Below are positions 16,402-26,043 of a stretch of 51,907 nt of DNA, piece by piece. How positions within the stretch are numbered: the first letter of the stretch is position 1; each line of letters begins with the position of its first letter. The notes under the pieces were generated by a model, which made no database searches, had not been told where the DNA came from, and saw only the letters and a program-made list of their open reading frames with translations. Both the position numbers and the translations under genes were made by a program. The DNA lies in NCBI GenBank assembly GCA_022843125.1, contig JALHOG010000033.1, forward strand, positions 1 through 51,907. Reading direction: 5' to 3'. Source of the DNA: Ilumatobacteraceae bacterium (GTDB taxonomy: Bacteria > Actinomycetota > Acidimicrobiia > Acidimicrobiales > Ilumatobacteraceae).

Positions 16402-17865
16402 TCAGGTGTCTTCGCTCGTCGGGCTGGGCGCCGACGAGTGGTCGGTCCGCTCCTTCTGAACGCTGTTTTCTTCGGCGGCGGCGACGATCGCCGCGAAGAT
16501 GCGAGCAGTGTCTTGTTCGTAGTGGCCGCGGGCCCGCAGCATGATCAATCCGCCCAGCAGGATCGTCGGCATGACGATGAGGAACGCGGTGCGGAGGTTG
16601 TCGTCGAAGGCGCCGGACAGGAAGCCGATGACCAGCGGCCCCATGGCGTAGCCCAGGAGGACGACCGTCAGCTGGAAGGCCCCGAAGCCCGCTCCCCGCA
16701 GGTCGGCCGGCACTGCGTCGGACACACCTGCCCTGATGATGGGGAGCGAGACGGCGACCGGCACGAACCCCATGAGCGTGAACACGAACGCCGGAGCGAC
16801 GCTGGTCTGGATCCATGCGAGGGTCAAGAAGACGACCGACGACATCAGGCAGATGGCCGGAACGACCACGCGGCCGGCCTTGATCCGCGGGCAGTAGCGG
16901 TCGCCGATGACCCCACCGAGCAGCACCCCGGGAACACCACCGAGGAGGATGACGGCACCGACGAGGGCTTGGGCGGCGCCGGATTCGGCTCCCAGTTGTC
17001 GCTCGTAGAACGACGGCATCCACGTGCCGAAGCCGGCGAACGCGAACATGAGGGTGGCGACGCCGACCAGCATGTACCGCATCGTCGGGATCGAAGCGAT
17101 CACCCTGACGTCCTTGCGGAGGCCGCGATTCATGTCGCGGATGAACTCACCGAACCCGACGCTCGGCACCGGGGTCTGTGGTGGGGCGTCGCCGGGGCCC
17201 TCGGCGATGCCCAGGTGGAGCCGATCGGACATGCCCCGAGCCGGCTCGCGGAGCCGCAACACCAAGAGGGCGACGACGATGCTCGGGCTCCCCACGATCA
17301 GGAACGCCCAACGCCAACCGAGCGCGCTGGCGACGACGCCGCCGACGCCGATGCCCAAGGCGCTGCCGGAGACGAGCATGACCTGCTGGATCGAGAACGC
17401 TCGCGAGCGGCGCGCCGGCGGGTAGTAGTCGGCCATCAGACTGTTGTTGGCCGGCTCGGAGAGGGCCTGGAAGCCCAGTGCCGCTCGGACCGCGACCAAC
17501 GTCCCGTAGTTGGGTGCCGCGGCGGAGAGGGCGGTCATCGACGACCAGCCGATCAAGGAGTACCCGACGGTCTTGGTCCGCTTCCAACGGTCGGCGAGAT
17601 AGCCGGCAGGTATCGCGACCAGTGCGTTGACCACGGTGTAGGCGCTGACGAGGATCGCCAGTTGGGGATCACTCAGGTCGAACTCTCGTCGGAGTTCCTC
17701 GAGCACGCCGCGAAGGATCGCCACGTCGAGCTGGTCCGCCAGGACGACGAACGACAGGACCCACATCGGCCACGACGAGATGTCGGTGGCCGCCGGTTGT
17801 GGCGTCGGCGCCGGCGCGAACGTCTCGATTGCCCCGTCCCCGCCTGCCGGCTTCTCGTCTGACAT
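16402..17865 (-). CDS. MFS transporter
   Basis: 487 residues, twelve predicted membrane segments, starting at WPMWVLSFVVLADQLDVAIL. The loop 2-3 motif GYLADRWKRTKTVGYSLIGW matches motif A of the major facilitator superfamily. A cytoplasmic loop of about 50 residues separates the halves. The layout resembles spinster-like and other anion or lipid facilitators, but no substrate can be assigned. The ATG at 17865 follows AGGGGAAG by five bases; an open frame extends 65 codons farther but has no such site. Confidence 0.9.
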   Translation of the reverse strand: MSDEKPAGGDGAIETFAPAPTPQPAATDISSWPMWVLSFVVLADQLDVAILRGVLEELRREFDLSDPQLAILVSAYTVVNALVAIPAGYLADRWKRTKTVGYSLIGWSSMTALSAAAPNYGTLVAVRAALGFQALSEPANNSLMADYYPPARRSRAFSIQQVMLVSGSALGIGVGGVVASALGWRWAFLIVGSPSIVVALLVLRLREPARGMSDRLHLGIAEGPGDAPPQTPVPSVGFGEFIRDMNRGLRKDVRVIASIPTMRYMLVGVATLMFAFAGFGTWMPSFYERQLGAESGAAQALVGAVILLGGVPGVLLGGVIGDRYCPRIKAGRVVVPAICLMSSVVFLTLAWIQTSVAPAFVFTLMGFVPVAVSLPIIRAGVSDAVPADLRGAGFGAFQLTVVLLGYAMGPLVIGFLSGAFDDNLRTAFLIVMPTILLGGLIMLRARGHYEQDTARIFAAIVAAAEENSVQKERTDHSSAPSPTSEDT

Positions 17866-17953
17866 GCCGCTTCCCCTCATGCCGCACCTGGTCCAACCCC
17901 AGGAGTTCACCCGCATCGTGCGGCTGGCCCCGACCCCCCAGATTCGAATACGT

Positions 17954-17985
17954 GATACAAGTGTACTGAATCTGACTTCCGTCAA
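17954..17985 (-). promoter_or_regulatory. Possible promoter with imperfect palindrome, MFS gene
   Basis: This AT-richer patch holds TTGACG (17985-17980) and, 19 bp on, TTGTAT. The latter overlaps the imperfect inverted repeat GTACA-CT-TGTAT, a size used by TetR-type repressors. No such regulator gene is nearby. The -35/-10 spacing is poor. Confidence 0.3.
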
Positions 17986-18080
17986 TGCAGCCGGACGGGC
18001 CTGGGGGCGGACGCGGCTCGGCGCGCTGAACGCCCGCCACGGCGCACAGCTCGCCGTCATCGGGGTCGAGACCGGAGAGG

Positions 18081-18914
18081 TCAGCCCCGGCGACTGATCA
18101 GGTCACCGCCGAGGCGACCGCTTGCGCGTGTGTCGATGCCGGCGCGTCGTGACGCCCCGTCGGGTCGCACGAGCGAGCGGGGCTCTCCGAGCAGATGGGC
18201 GGCCCGTCGGACGCTGGTGTCGAGCATGGTCGTGACCGCGGTGAGCGCCCTCGTCGCGTCTCCGTCACGCCATGCCGCGGTCGCCTCGGCGAGCGCCTCC
18301 TGGTCGGCTGCCATCACGGGAGCGAGCGGTGCGGCGGTGTGGGCCAGGCCGAGGCGGCGTCGCAGCACCACGTGGACGAGGAGACGGCCGGTTCGCCCGT
18401 TGCCGTCGAGGAACGGATGGAGCTCGACGAGCCGGAGGAACGAACCCAGTGCCTGGACGACCGGCAGGCCGCGAGGATCGGACGCCCAGGCGGTCAGCGC
18501 TGCGAGGTGGTCGTGCAGCTGATCATGCGGGGCGCCCTCGAACACGATCGAACTCGTTCCGTCGGGCCGGACCCATCGGAGGTATCCGGGTTCCGTCCGA
18601 GCGCCGGACGGCGCGCCGTCACGGCTCGCCGTGGTGTCATGGAGGTCGATGATGCAGCCGGCGGTGAGTCGATCGGACTGTGCCGCGCGGGCGATGGCGC
18701 TGTGCGCATGACGGGCCGCGTGCGGGTCGGGTGCGGACGGATCGAGCGCCGTGAGGCTTCGCGTCGCAAGCGCGTCGACGGCAGCGAACGATGCCGCCAT
18801 CCGTGCTCGCCTCGGGTCGCGGCGACAGATCTGATCGATCTCGGCGAGCCCCCGGGTGATGTGGTCCACGACATCGGTGGCGACCGGGAGGTCGGGTGGG
18901 GGGAGCGGGTCCAT
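18081..18914 (-). CDS. Fic/DOC family protein
   Basis: 277 residues. The Fic core motif ELHPFLDGNGRTGRLL is complete, with His166 as catalytic base. About 35 residues upstream is the flap-like stretch preceding LTAWASDPRGLPVVQALGSF. Fic proteins usually transfer AMP to Ser, Thr or Tyr of target proteins. No separate inhibitory antitoxin gene adjoins it, and no clear N-terminal inhibitory helix is seen, so its control is unknown. The ATG at 18914 has no good ribosome binding site. Neighbours are an MFS transporter and a secreted protein, which do not hint at a target. Confidence 0.88.
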   Translation of the reverse strand: MDPLPPPDLPVATDVVDHITRGLAEIDQICRRDPRRARMAASFAAVDALATRSLTALDPSAPDPHAARHAHSAIARAAQSDRLTAGCIIDLHDTTASRDGAPSGARTEPGYLRWVRPDGTSSIVFEGAPHDQLHDHLAALTAWASDPRGLPVVQALGSFLRLVELHPFLDGNGRTGRLLVHVVLRRRLGLAHTAAPLAPVMAADQEALAEATAAWRDGDATRALTAVTTMLDTSVRRAAHLLGEPRSLVRPDGASRRAGIDTRASGRLGGDLISRRG

Positions 18915-19033
18915 CGTGGGTGATTGTCGCCGCCGCGGAGCGATCGCGCATGAGTAGTGCATTGCTCTGTCGCTCCCGGTGTCGGTTCGTCACGATGACG
19001 CCGTCAACAGGGTCGATGAGGAGGTCGGAGCAG

Positions 19034-19675
19034 ATGAGAACACGTAGACGAGGCGCGAGCGCAGCGACGGTACTGGCGCGAGCGGGGGTGTTGACGGCGA
19101 TGTCGGCGGCATCGTTGTTCGTGGTGATGAGTCCGCAGGCGTCCGCGGACGGATGCGTCTACGACTCCAGCGGAAACACGGTCTACTGCTGGGTCGACTC
19201 GGAGCCGTGGGATCCATCGGATGTCCCCGGCGGTGGCGGTGGTGGCGGCGGCGGATACGAGTCCGGTGGCGGCGGCGACGGAGGCGACGACAGCCCTCCG
19301 GTCTCACTTCCTCCGGTTGATGCGGACGCCAACCAGCGGAGGGCTGTCGCTGCCCAGGAGAACGGTCACATGCGGATGCGCGACGGGCAGTGCTTCACCG
19401 CGGTCACCGGGATGGCGCCGACCTCGGCCAACCGGAGGCAGTTCGCGTCGGATGTCGAACGCTTCACGATCGTCGGCAGATCGGGGACCCGAGCACCCAT
19501 CGGGATCTCGATCGAGGATGGCTCGGAACCCGGAACGTACGTGGTCGCCGTGTACGACAACTGGGCCCGGGACGACAACCAGGTGATGCGAGATCTCCGC
19601 TTCCTGCTCGTGTACGCCGTCCACTACGGGCTCCCGACCACCGTGCGCAACCTCACCGAGCACTGCGGCCAGTGA
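19034..19675 (+). CDS. Secreted protein with Gly-rich linker, unknown function
   Basis: 213 residues. It has a classical signal peptide: basic MRTRRR, hydrophobic core, and a likely cleavage after SPQASA (about residue 36). The mature N-terminus has two Cys (DGCVYDSSGNTVYCW). Next comes a linker with a nine-Gly run and a further Gly/Asp stretch, and a C-terminal globular part of about 110 residues (MRMRDGQCFTAVTG to LTEHCGQ) with two more Cys that could form disulfides. The ATG at 19034 follows GAGGAGGT by eight bases. No family was recognised. Its 3' end overlaps the convergent regulator gene by 23 bp. Confidence 0.75.
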   Translation: MRTRRRGASAATVLARAGVLTAMSAASLFVVMSPQASADGCVYDSSGNTVYCWVDSEPWDPSDVPGGGGGGGGGYESGGGGDGGDDSPPVSLPPVDADANQRRAVAAQENGHMRMRDGQCFTAVTGMAPTSANRRQFASDVERFTIVGRSGTRAPIGISIEDGSEPGTYVVAVYDNWARDDNQVMRDLRFLLVYAVHYGLPTTVRNLTEHCGQ

Positions 19676-22241
19676 TCGGAATCGGGGCGAGCAGGGCCGC
19701 GAGGGCGAGCCGGTCGGGGACGTCGAGCTTCGTGTAGATCCGACCGAGGTGGTTGTCGACGGTTCGTGGGCTGACGCCGAGTTCGGCGGCGACCGTTCGG
19801 CTCGACGCCCCACGGCTCACCCGCACCGCGATGTCGAGTTCACGCGAGGTCAACGTCGACAGGGCCGGTGCCAACATCATCGGGGTCAGGGCAGGTCGGC
19901 CGAGTTCCCGCACGAGCGTGTCGCGCCGGAGCCGTGCACGCGCAGCCTCGACCGGCGCCCGCGACGACGCGACCAACTGCCACATCTCGGCGGCGATTCC
20001 GACGTGCCCAGCCAGAGCGAGCTGCTCGATCGCGTCGTCGGCGCCTCGTGCAGCCGGGCGGACGAGCGCATCGGCGAGCTCGGCCCACAGCGGCGAGATG
20101 CTCGTGGACGAGCGAGCTGCCAGGTCGGAGATGACGGGCAACGCTGCATGGATCGCGCCGAGCCGAAGCGCGTCGACGGCCGCCGGTAGCCCGATCGCCG
20201 GCAGGTGCGACCACTCGACGACCGTGTCCAACAACTCGGAGGGCGTGACGAGGCCGACCCATGCGGCGTCCCGCCGGAACCACACCGTGAACGCAGCCAG
20301 TCCGGGAACACCGAGCGCACCGGTGGCGGCCGCGCTCTCGACGTGATGACGCCCGGCCTCAGTGTCGCCACGTTGTGCGAGGCACATCCCCATGTGGCTT
20401 TCGGCGAGCGCGCCTGCCCCGTATGCGCCGCCGGTGTGCAGCGGGTCGAGCAGCGCCGTCACGTCGAGCAGCCTGGCGACGGACACGTCGAGATCGCCGG
20501 CGGCGCTGGCCGCCAGTGCCATGACGGCGGCCCATCCGCCGAGGAGGCCGGCATCGTCGGTTGCCAGCGCGTTGCGGTAGCCGTCCTCCGCCATCCGCAG
20601 CGCCGTGCTGACGGCGCCGTCGAGCACCGATGCGAACACGGCTGCCCATTCGAGCTGTGCACGGGAGTACGGGTCGTCGGTGGCGTGCACGACTGCCATC
20701 CCTTGGGCCAGCGCCTCCGATGCGTCGTCGCCGTGACCTGCCATCGACAGCGCTGACACGGCGGCCGTGGTCGCCCAGACCTGGGCGAGCGGTGAGCATC
20801 GCTCGTCCCAGCACAGCTGCCTCGCCAGCTGAGCCGCCGGGTCGGCCTCTCCCGAGAACGCGAGCATCCAACACTGCGTCGCAGCGACGAGGTCGGCACC
20901 CGGGACGCCGAGGTCGACGGACTCATCGGCGATCGCGGTGATCCGGCCTGGTTCGGACCACCAGCTGTTGCTCGCCACCTGGACGACCTGCTCCACCGCC
21001 TGCGGGACGCCGACCGGTGCGTCGCTCAGCACCCTCACGGCCTCGGCATGTCGACCCTGCTTCTCGAGCAGGTCGGCCAGCAGCCACTGCAGTTCCGATC
21101 TCGTCGGTGCATCGAGCATCGGGTGTGTCAGGCCGCGTCGAACCAAGTCCTCCGCCACGTTCGGCATCGAACGACGAACCCGCCGGGCTGCGACTGCCAA
21201 GCACTCGATCGGCGGCGTCGCGTCGTGCTCTACCGCCGCGATCGTCAGGCGGGCGACGTCGTCGTTGCGGCGCAGCCGATCGCGCTGCAGCAGTTCGAGC
21301 AGCGACGCTCCGACATCGGCCCGCTCCCACGCCGAGCACGTGGCGACGCTTTCGGCTGCGGGGCGATCGGCCACCCGCACCACCCGTCGGCGACCGTCGA
21401 CCACCACGTTCAGGAATCCTGCGACGATCGCCTCGTGGAGTGCCTCCTCACCCCACGCGCTGGTGGCCTCGTCGACGGTCAGCGATCCGCATGCGATCGC
21501 CGCGGCGACCACGTCGCGCACGGCGGGCGCAACGGTCCGCCCCGCTGCGGCGGCGTTGTCGGCCATCCGCACGGCGCCGTCCCACGCCCAGACGCCACGT
21601 CGACGTCGTAGGGCGCCGGTGCGGATCCCGTTGCCCACGGCGGCCCGTAGCCATTTCGGGCGTCCGGCCGCGGCGGTGACGAGCCGTCGCACGGTGATCG
21701 GTTCGACGACGCCCAGCGCGTCGACGGCGATGGTCTCGACCACGTCGTCGGGCAGCGGCCCGGTCTCGATCACTGCGCCGTCGCTGATCAGACGTGCGAC
21801 GTCGTCTCGGCTGATCGGTGCGGGCGGGCGCAGCAGCACCGCCGAGGTGAGGCCACGACGACATCCTGCCAACACCACCGTTGCGGACAGCTCGTCCATC
21901 AGATGGGCGTCGTCGATCAGCAACACGACGTCCCCGCCGCCCAACACGTCGAGCACCGTGCTGGTCACCCACCATCCCGCCGGTTCTCGATCGTCCGCTT
22001 CGTCGCGCCTGCCGGCCAGCAACGGTGCAACCGTCGAGCCGTCGGCGACATCGGACCCGACGAGCATCTCGACTCGGACACCGCCGCCTGACAACGCTCC
22101 AGCGCACGCGCTCGCCAGCGTCGAACGCCCGGCTCCGTCGGGCACGCGCACGTCGATGACGCGGGAACCGGCGGCGACTGCGCCGACGACGGCGGCGACG
22201 ACCTCCTCGCGCCCACGCACGGGCACCCCGAACCGCAGCAT
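19653..22241 (-). CDS. Large ATPase-type LuxR family regulator
   Basis: 862 residues. The N-terminus is an AAA/STAND-like ATPase: RGREEVVAAVVG near residue 9, a degenerate P-loop VPDGAGRSTLA (Arg in place of the usual Lys, about 33-43) and the Walker B VVLLIDDAH (about 106). A long helical TPR-like middle follows. The C-terminus is a LuxR helix-turn-helix: LTSRELDIAVRVSRGAS and VSPRTVDNHLGRIYTKLDV. Such proteins activate transcription after binding an unknown ligand. The ATG at 22241 follows GGAGG by five bases. Target genes are not evident. Confidence 0.88.
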   Translation of the reverse strand: MLRFGVPVRGREEVVAAVVGAVAAGSRVIDVRVPDGAGRSTLASACAGALSGGGVRVEMLVGSDVADGSTVAPLLAGRRDEADDREPAGWWVTSTVLDVLGGGDVVLLIDDAHLMDELSATVVLAGCRRGLTSAVLLRPPAPISRDDVARLISDGAVIETGPLPDDVVETIAVDALGVVEPITVRRLVTAAAGRPKWLRAAVGNGIRTGALRRRRGVWAWDGAVRMADNAAAAGRTVAPAVRDVVAAAIACGSLTVDEATSAWGEEALHEAIVAGFLNVVVDGRRRVVRVADRPAAESVATCSAWERADVGASLLELLQRDRLRRNDDVARLTIAAVEHDATPPIECLAVAARRVRRSMPNVAEDLVRRGLTHPMLDAPTRSELQWLLADLLEKQGRHAEAVRVLSDAPVGVPQAVEQVVQVASNSWWSEPGRITAIADESVDLGVPGADLVAATQCWMLAFSGEADPAAQLARQLCWDERCSPLAQVWATTAAVSALSMAGHGDDASEALAQGMAVVHATDDPYSRAQLEWAAVFASVLDGAVSTALRMAEDGYRNALATDDAGLLGGWAAVMALAASAAGDLDVSVARLLDVTALLDPLHTGGAYGAGALAESHMGMCLAQRGDTEAGRHHVESAAATGALGVPGLAAFTVWFRRDAAWVGLVTPSELLDTVVEWSHLPAIGLPAAVDALRLGAIHAALPVISDLAARSSTSISPLWAELADALVRPAARGADDAIEQLALAGHVGIAAEMWQLVASSRAPVEAARARLRRDTLVRELGRPALTPMMLAPALSTLTSRELDIAVRVSRGASSRTVAAELGVSPRTVDNHLGRIYTKLDVPDRLALAALLAPIPITGRSAR

Positions 22242-22428
22242 CGGATCCTCCGTCACGGTGCGCAGTCTGTCAGCGTCGGATTCGCCGGGAAGCACGCCCG
22301 CACACGACGCCCTCGAGGAACGCGGCCACGATCGACGCGCGCTGCCACCGGTGTGCAAGCCCTCCTTGCGTCCATCTCCGGTTGCATCTCCACCGCCGCT
22401 GAGCGAGGGACGTCTCGGCGGCGGCGGC

Positions 22429-22884
22429 TCAGCGATCAGTGCGCATCGGCGTCGCCGGCCAGGTGCCGGCGCGGTACGCCTGCCAGGCGCCGGTGGCGCC
22501 GAGCGCCCAGATCACGAGCACCGGCTGGAAGAACAGGCGCCCGAAGCGCTTGGCGTCGGAGTCGAGCCCGAACGCGTCGACACCCTCACGCCACTGGGCG
22601 ATGTTGCCCGGGAAGATCACGACGAAGAAGGCGGCGACGATGGTGCCGACCAGCACCCGGTGGCGAGGGAGGCCGATCAGCGATGCGCCGAGCGCGATCT
22701 CGACGATGCCGGAGACGATCACGACGACGTCCTCGTCGATCGGGAACCAGCTCGGCACCTGGGCGCGGAACTCGGTGCGCTGAACGGTGAGGTGCCCGGT
22801 CCCCGCGCCGACGAGTGCTGCACCGAGCACCCACCGCAAGGCGGTCCGGAACCCCGGGCCGGTGGACGGTGACGTGTCGGACAT
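22429..22884 (-). CDS. DoxX-like integral membrane protein
   Basis: 151 residues with four hydrophobic segments. The family pattern of a first helix ending in GAGTGHLTVQRTEFRAQVP is followed by WFPIDEDVVVIVSGIVEIAL, GTIVAAFFVVIFPGNIAQW and a C-terminal helix LVIWALGATGAW. DoxX-like proteins sit in the cytoplasmic membrane with poorly known, possibly redox-related roles. The gene diverges from the secreted beta-helix protein gene. Confidence 0.8.
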   Translation of the reverse strand: MSDTSPSTGPGFRTALRWVLGAALVGAGTGHLTVQRTEFRAQVPSWFPIDEDVVVIVSGIVEIALGASLIGLPRHRVLVGTIVAAFFVVIFPGNIAQWREGVDAFGLDSDAKRFGRLFFQPVLVIWALGATGAWQAYRAGTWPATPMRTDR

Positions 22885-23024
22885 GCGGACGATCGTAGGC
22901 CGGTGCGATCACGGCGTGTGACGGCGTCGGGACAGACTTCGCGGCGCGGACGGCCGCACGAGACGGCTCGGCCACTTCGCTACCGTGGAGCGAGCTGTAC
23001 TGGGTGCGCCGGAAAGGGTTGGCC

Positions 23025-25994
23025 ATGCACGAGGGAACACGGACGCATCGGTCGCTCGCGCCTCGGTCGCTCGCGCGTCGGTCGTGCGCCGGCTGCGCGG
23101 TCGTCGCTGCGATGGTCGTCGCCGGTGTCGTCGCCGTGCCGACCGGCGTGCGTGCGGCCACGTACTCGGTGACCACGCTGGCCGGGAGCGGACTGGGATC
23201 GCTGCGAGCTGCGATCGTGCTCGCGAACGGCAATGCGGGACCCGACACGATCACCTTCGCAGCGGGACTGACAGGGACGATCCCGCTCGGAGGGACCCAG
23301 CTCGACATCATCGACAGCGTCTCGATCATCGGCCCCGGCTCCGACCTGCTCACGATCGACGCGGGCGGTTCCTCGAGGGTCATGCAGAGCTTCACGCCCG
23401 GCGTCGACCTCACCCTCCAGGGCCTCACGATCCGAGGGGGCAGCACAGCCGGTCCGGGCGGCGGCCTCGCCTTCTTCGACGGCGACGAACTCACGATCAC
23501 CGACGTCCACTTCGTCGAGAACGACACCCTCGGCGACGGAGGCGGGCTCGCCATGGGCTCGAACAGCGGGCAGGTGCAGATCGAGGACAGCGAGTTCACC
23601 GGCAACATCGCGATCGGCAACGGCGGCGCGATCGCAGGCGACTCCACCGTGGCGATCACGAACATCCTGATCGAACGCACGACCATCACCGAGAACCTCA
23701 CGGCGGGCGACGGCGGCGGCATCCACTTCTACACACCGGAACGCAGCGTGAACCTGTTCGACGTCGTGGTCAGCGGCAACGAGGCGTCATCCGGCAACTT
23801 CGGCGGTGTCTTCGTCGAGAGTCGATTCGCCGATCTGAGAAACGTGATCATCTCCGACAACTCGTCAACCGGCGGTGACGGCGGCATGCGAATCCTGACG
23901 ACCGAAGCGAACCTGAACGTCACCGAGCTGACGGTGTCCGGCAACCAGTCCGCCGGTGGCCGTGGTGGCGCCACGTTCGATGCGGCGAGCTTTCTCAACC
24001 TCAGCCAAGTGGTCGTCGAGAACAACAGTGGTCTCGGCGTCGGCGGGATCGCCGCAACCGCCGACGGCGTGGTCACCATCGCCGACTCGAAGATCGCGAG
24101 CAACGTCTCGGTCGCCGCCGTCGGCGGGGTGTTCGTGTTCTCGAGCAACGGGCTCCTCGTCGAGCGCACGACCATCGCCGACAACACTGCTCCCGAATTC
24201 CCCGGCCTGTACGCCCTGACCACCCCAACCATCACGATCGACCGATCCACGGTGTCGGGCAACACCGCCAGCGGGGCCATCGACGGTGGCGGCGTCATCC
24301 TCCGCGGACCGGTCGGCGCCGCTCGCATCATCAGCTCGACGATCAGCGGCAATCGCACGACGGGCGCCGGCGGTGGCGTGTTCGTCGACGGCGTCAACGT
24401 TTCCGTCTCGCACTCGACCATCACCGCGAACGCGTCCAGTGAAGGAGGTGGCATCGCTCGCGACGGCGTGGAGACGGTGACGCTCACCCACTCGATCGTC
24501 GCCGGCAACGAGGCACCGGTTGCGCCCGACGTGGCCGGCGCCGCCACGGCGGCATACTCGCTCATCGGCGACACCGCAGGCGCCACCATCGCAGGCGACG
24601 GCAATCTGCTCGACGTCGACCCGACGCTCGGACCCCTCGCTGACAACGGCGGTCCGACTGCCACCCACCTGCCGTCATGGGCGAGTGCTGCGATCGACGC
24701 CGGCAACCCCGCCATCGCACTCCCGCCGGCCAGCGATCAGCGCGGCTTCGCCCGGATCGACGGCACGATCGACATCGGAGCGGTCGAGACCCGGCTCGAC
24801 GACTACCCGACTCCCGACAATGCCGGTGCCTTCGTCGGCGTCACACCGGCGCGCGTGTTCGACTCACGACCCGGCAATCCGCCGGCCACCGGACCCAAGG
24901 GGCTCGTCGGACCCGACGGTTCGGTCGACATCGTCGTGCTCGGTGCGGGTGGCGTGCCCGACAGCGAGGTGTCGGCGGTGGTGATCAACGTCACCGCGAC
25001 CGACGTGGCGGGCCCATCGTTCGTGTCGGCGATCCCCACGCCCGCCGGCGCAGGAACCGGACCTCTCGTCTCATCGGTCAACACACCCCGATCGGGCCTG
25101 ACCCGTTCGAACCTGGCGGTCGTCCCGGTCGGTGACGGCGGGCGGATCCGGCTGTACTCGAAGGAGGCGGCCCACGTCATCGTCGACGTGTTCGGCTACT
25201 ACGAGCTCACCGACGTCAACGTCCGTGCCGGGCGCATGATCCCGGTCGGACCGCACCGCGCGTTCGACACCCGACCGACCGAGCCGGCACCCGGCCCCAA
25301 GGGGCTCGTCCCGGCCTTCGGCGCCATCGCCCCGGAGATCCTCGGTGTCGGCCCGATCCCGGCTTCGGGCGTCTCGGCAGTCATCATCAACATCACCGCC
25401 ACCGAGGTGGCGGGTCCGTCGTTCGTCACGGTCTGGCCCGACGGCCCGATCTCCGACACATCGTCGATCAACATCTCCGAGGCGGGTGAGACCGCCGCCA
25501 ACACCGTGATCGTCCCCGTCGGCGCCGACGGCGCGATCCGGCTGTTCACGCTCCGGTCCGCCCACCTGATCGGCGATGTCGTCGGCTACGTCACCGACGA
25601 CACCGCACCGCTCGACGACGAAGGGTTGTTCGTGGCCACCACCCCGGCACGGCTGTTCGACACCCGCCCCGGCCTGCCACCCGGCTCGGCCCCGAAGGGC
25701 GCGTTGGCCGCCGGCGCCACGCTCACGGTCGACATGGCGGGCCGGGCCGGGCTGCCCGCGCAGCTCGGCATGGTCCTGATGAACGTCACCGCCACCGACG
25801 CCGCGATCGGATTCGTCACGGTGTTCCCCGCCGGCACGACCCGGCCCGACGCCTCGACGCTCAACCCCAATCCCGACGGTGACACCCGGGCGAACACGAC
25901 GATCGCGGGCGTCGGCCCGACCGGGGCGATCAGCTTCTACTCCCTGAACGGCACGCACCTGCTCGCCGACACCGCCGGCTACACGCTGCCGTGA
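23025..25994 (+). CDS. Secreted right-handed beta-helix protein with three C-terminal repeat domains
   Basis: 989 residues. A signal peptide (MHEGTRTHRS..., hydrophobic VVAAMVVAGVVAV, cleavage near VRAA) leads to an N-terminal cap (YSVTTLAGSGLGSLRAAIV) and then a long parallel beta-helix of repeating Asn/Ser/Gly-rich rungs (TISGNRTTGAGGGVFVDGVN and similar) up to about residue 595. The last ~390 residues are three copies of a ~125-residue domain. The helix type is typical of extracellular polysaccharide-binding or adhesin-like proteins; no lyase active site can be pointed out. A GTG seven codons upstream is an alternative start. It may be released or held at the surface. Confidence 0.85.
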   Translation: MHEGTRTHRSLAPRSLARRSCAGCAVVAAMVVAGVVAVPTGVRAATYSVTTLAGSGLGSLRAAIVLANGNAGPDTITFAAGLTGTIPLGGTQLDIIDSVSIIGPGSDLLTIDAGGSSRVMQSFTPGVDLTLQGLTIRGGSTAGPGGGLAFFDGDELTITDVHFVENDTLGDGGGLAMGSNSGQVQIEDSEFTGNIAIGNGGAIAGDSTVAITNILIERTTITENLTAGDGGGIHFYTPERSVNLFDVVVSGNEASSGNFGGVFVESRFADLRNVIISDNSSTGGDGGMRILTTEANLNVTELTVSGNQSAGGRGGATFDAASFLNLSQVVVENNSGLGVGGIAATADGVVTIADSKIASNVSVAAVGGVFVFSSNGLLVERTTIADNTAPEFPGLYALTTPTITIDRSTVSGNTASGAIDGGGVILRGPVGAARIISSTISGNRTTGAGGGVFVDGVNVSVSHSTITANASSEGGGIARDGVETVTLTHSIVAGNEAPVAPDVAGAATAAYSLIGDTAGATIAGDGNLLDVDPTLGPLADNGGPTATHLPSWASAAIDAGNPAIALPPASDQRGFARIDGTIDIGAVETRLDDYPTPDNAGAFVGVTPARVFDSRPGNPPATGPKGLVGPDGSVDIVVLGAGGVPDSEVSAVVINVTATDVAGPSFVSAIPTPAGAGTGPLVSSVNTPRSGLTRSNLAVVPVGDGGRIRLYSKEAAHVIVDVFGYYELTDVNVRAGRMIPVGPHRAFDTRPTEPAPGPKGLVPAFGAIAPEILGVGPIPASGVSAVIINITATEVAGPSFVTVWPDGPISDTSSINISEAGETAANTVIVPVGADGAIRLFTLRSAHLIGDVVGYVTDDTAPLDDEGLFVATTPARLFDTRPGLPPGSAPKGALAAGATLTVDMAGRAGLPAQLGMVLMNVTATDAAIGFVTVFPAGTTRPDASTLNPNPDGDTRANTTIAGVGPTGAISFYSLNGTHLLADTAGYTLP
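24826..25991 (+). repeat. Three tandem copies of TPxRxxDTRPG/VxGYx domain
   Basis: Copies run at about 24826-25206, 25230-25595 and 25620-25991. Each begins with a segment like FVGVTPARVFDSRPG or FVATTPARLFDTRPG, has a central VINVTATD/IINITATE/LMNVTATD strand followed by a conserved FVT/FVS strand, and closes with IxLYS...HxxxDxxGYxx. The fourth copy in the window is in the protein at 1-528. Confidence 0.8.
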
Positions 25995-26012
25995 ACCGCT
26001 CCGTGCGCTGAC

Positions 26013-26038
26013 GGCGATCCACCCGAAGGCGGATCGCC
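26013..26038. terminator. Hairpin between convergent genes
   Basis: GGCGATCC and GGATCGCC form a perfect 8-bp stem with a 10-nt loop between two convergent stops. There is no T-run, but the location suits a bidirectional terminator. Confidence 0.55.
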
Positions 26039-26043
26039 CCGCC

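Noticed and set aside
18081..18914. SIVFEG in the Fic protein as an inhibitory [S/T]xxxE[G/N] helix
   Set aside because: It lies about 35-40 residues before the catalytic motif, where the substrate flap is expected, not in a separate N- or C-terminal helix.
19220..19290. Gly-rich DNA stretch as a repeat element
   Set aside because: It is the coding sequence of a Gly linker in the secreted protein, with no regular unit.
24826..25991. Collagen-like or CRISPR-type DNA repeat
   Set aside because: The repetition is at the protein-domain level (~125 residues) with low DNA identity; no short spaced DNA repeats. No CRISPR array was seen anywhere in the window.
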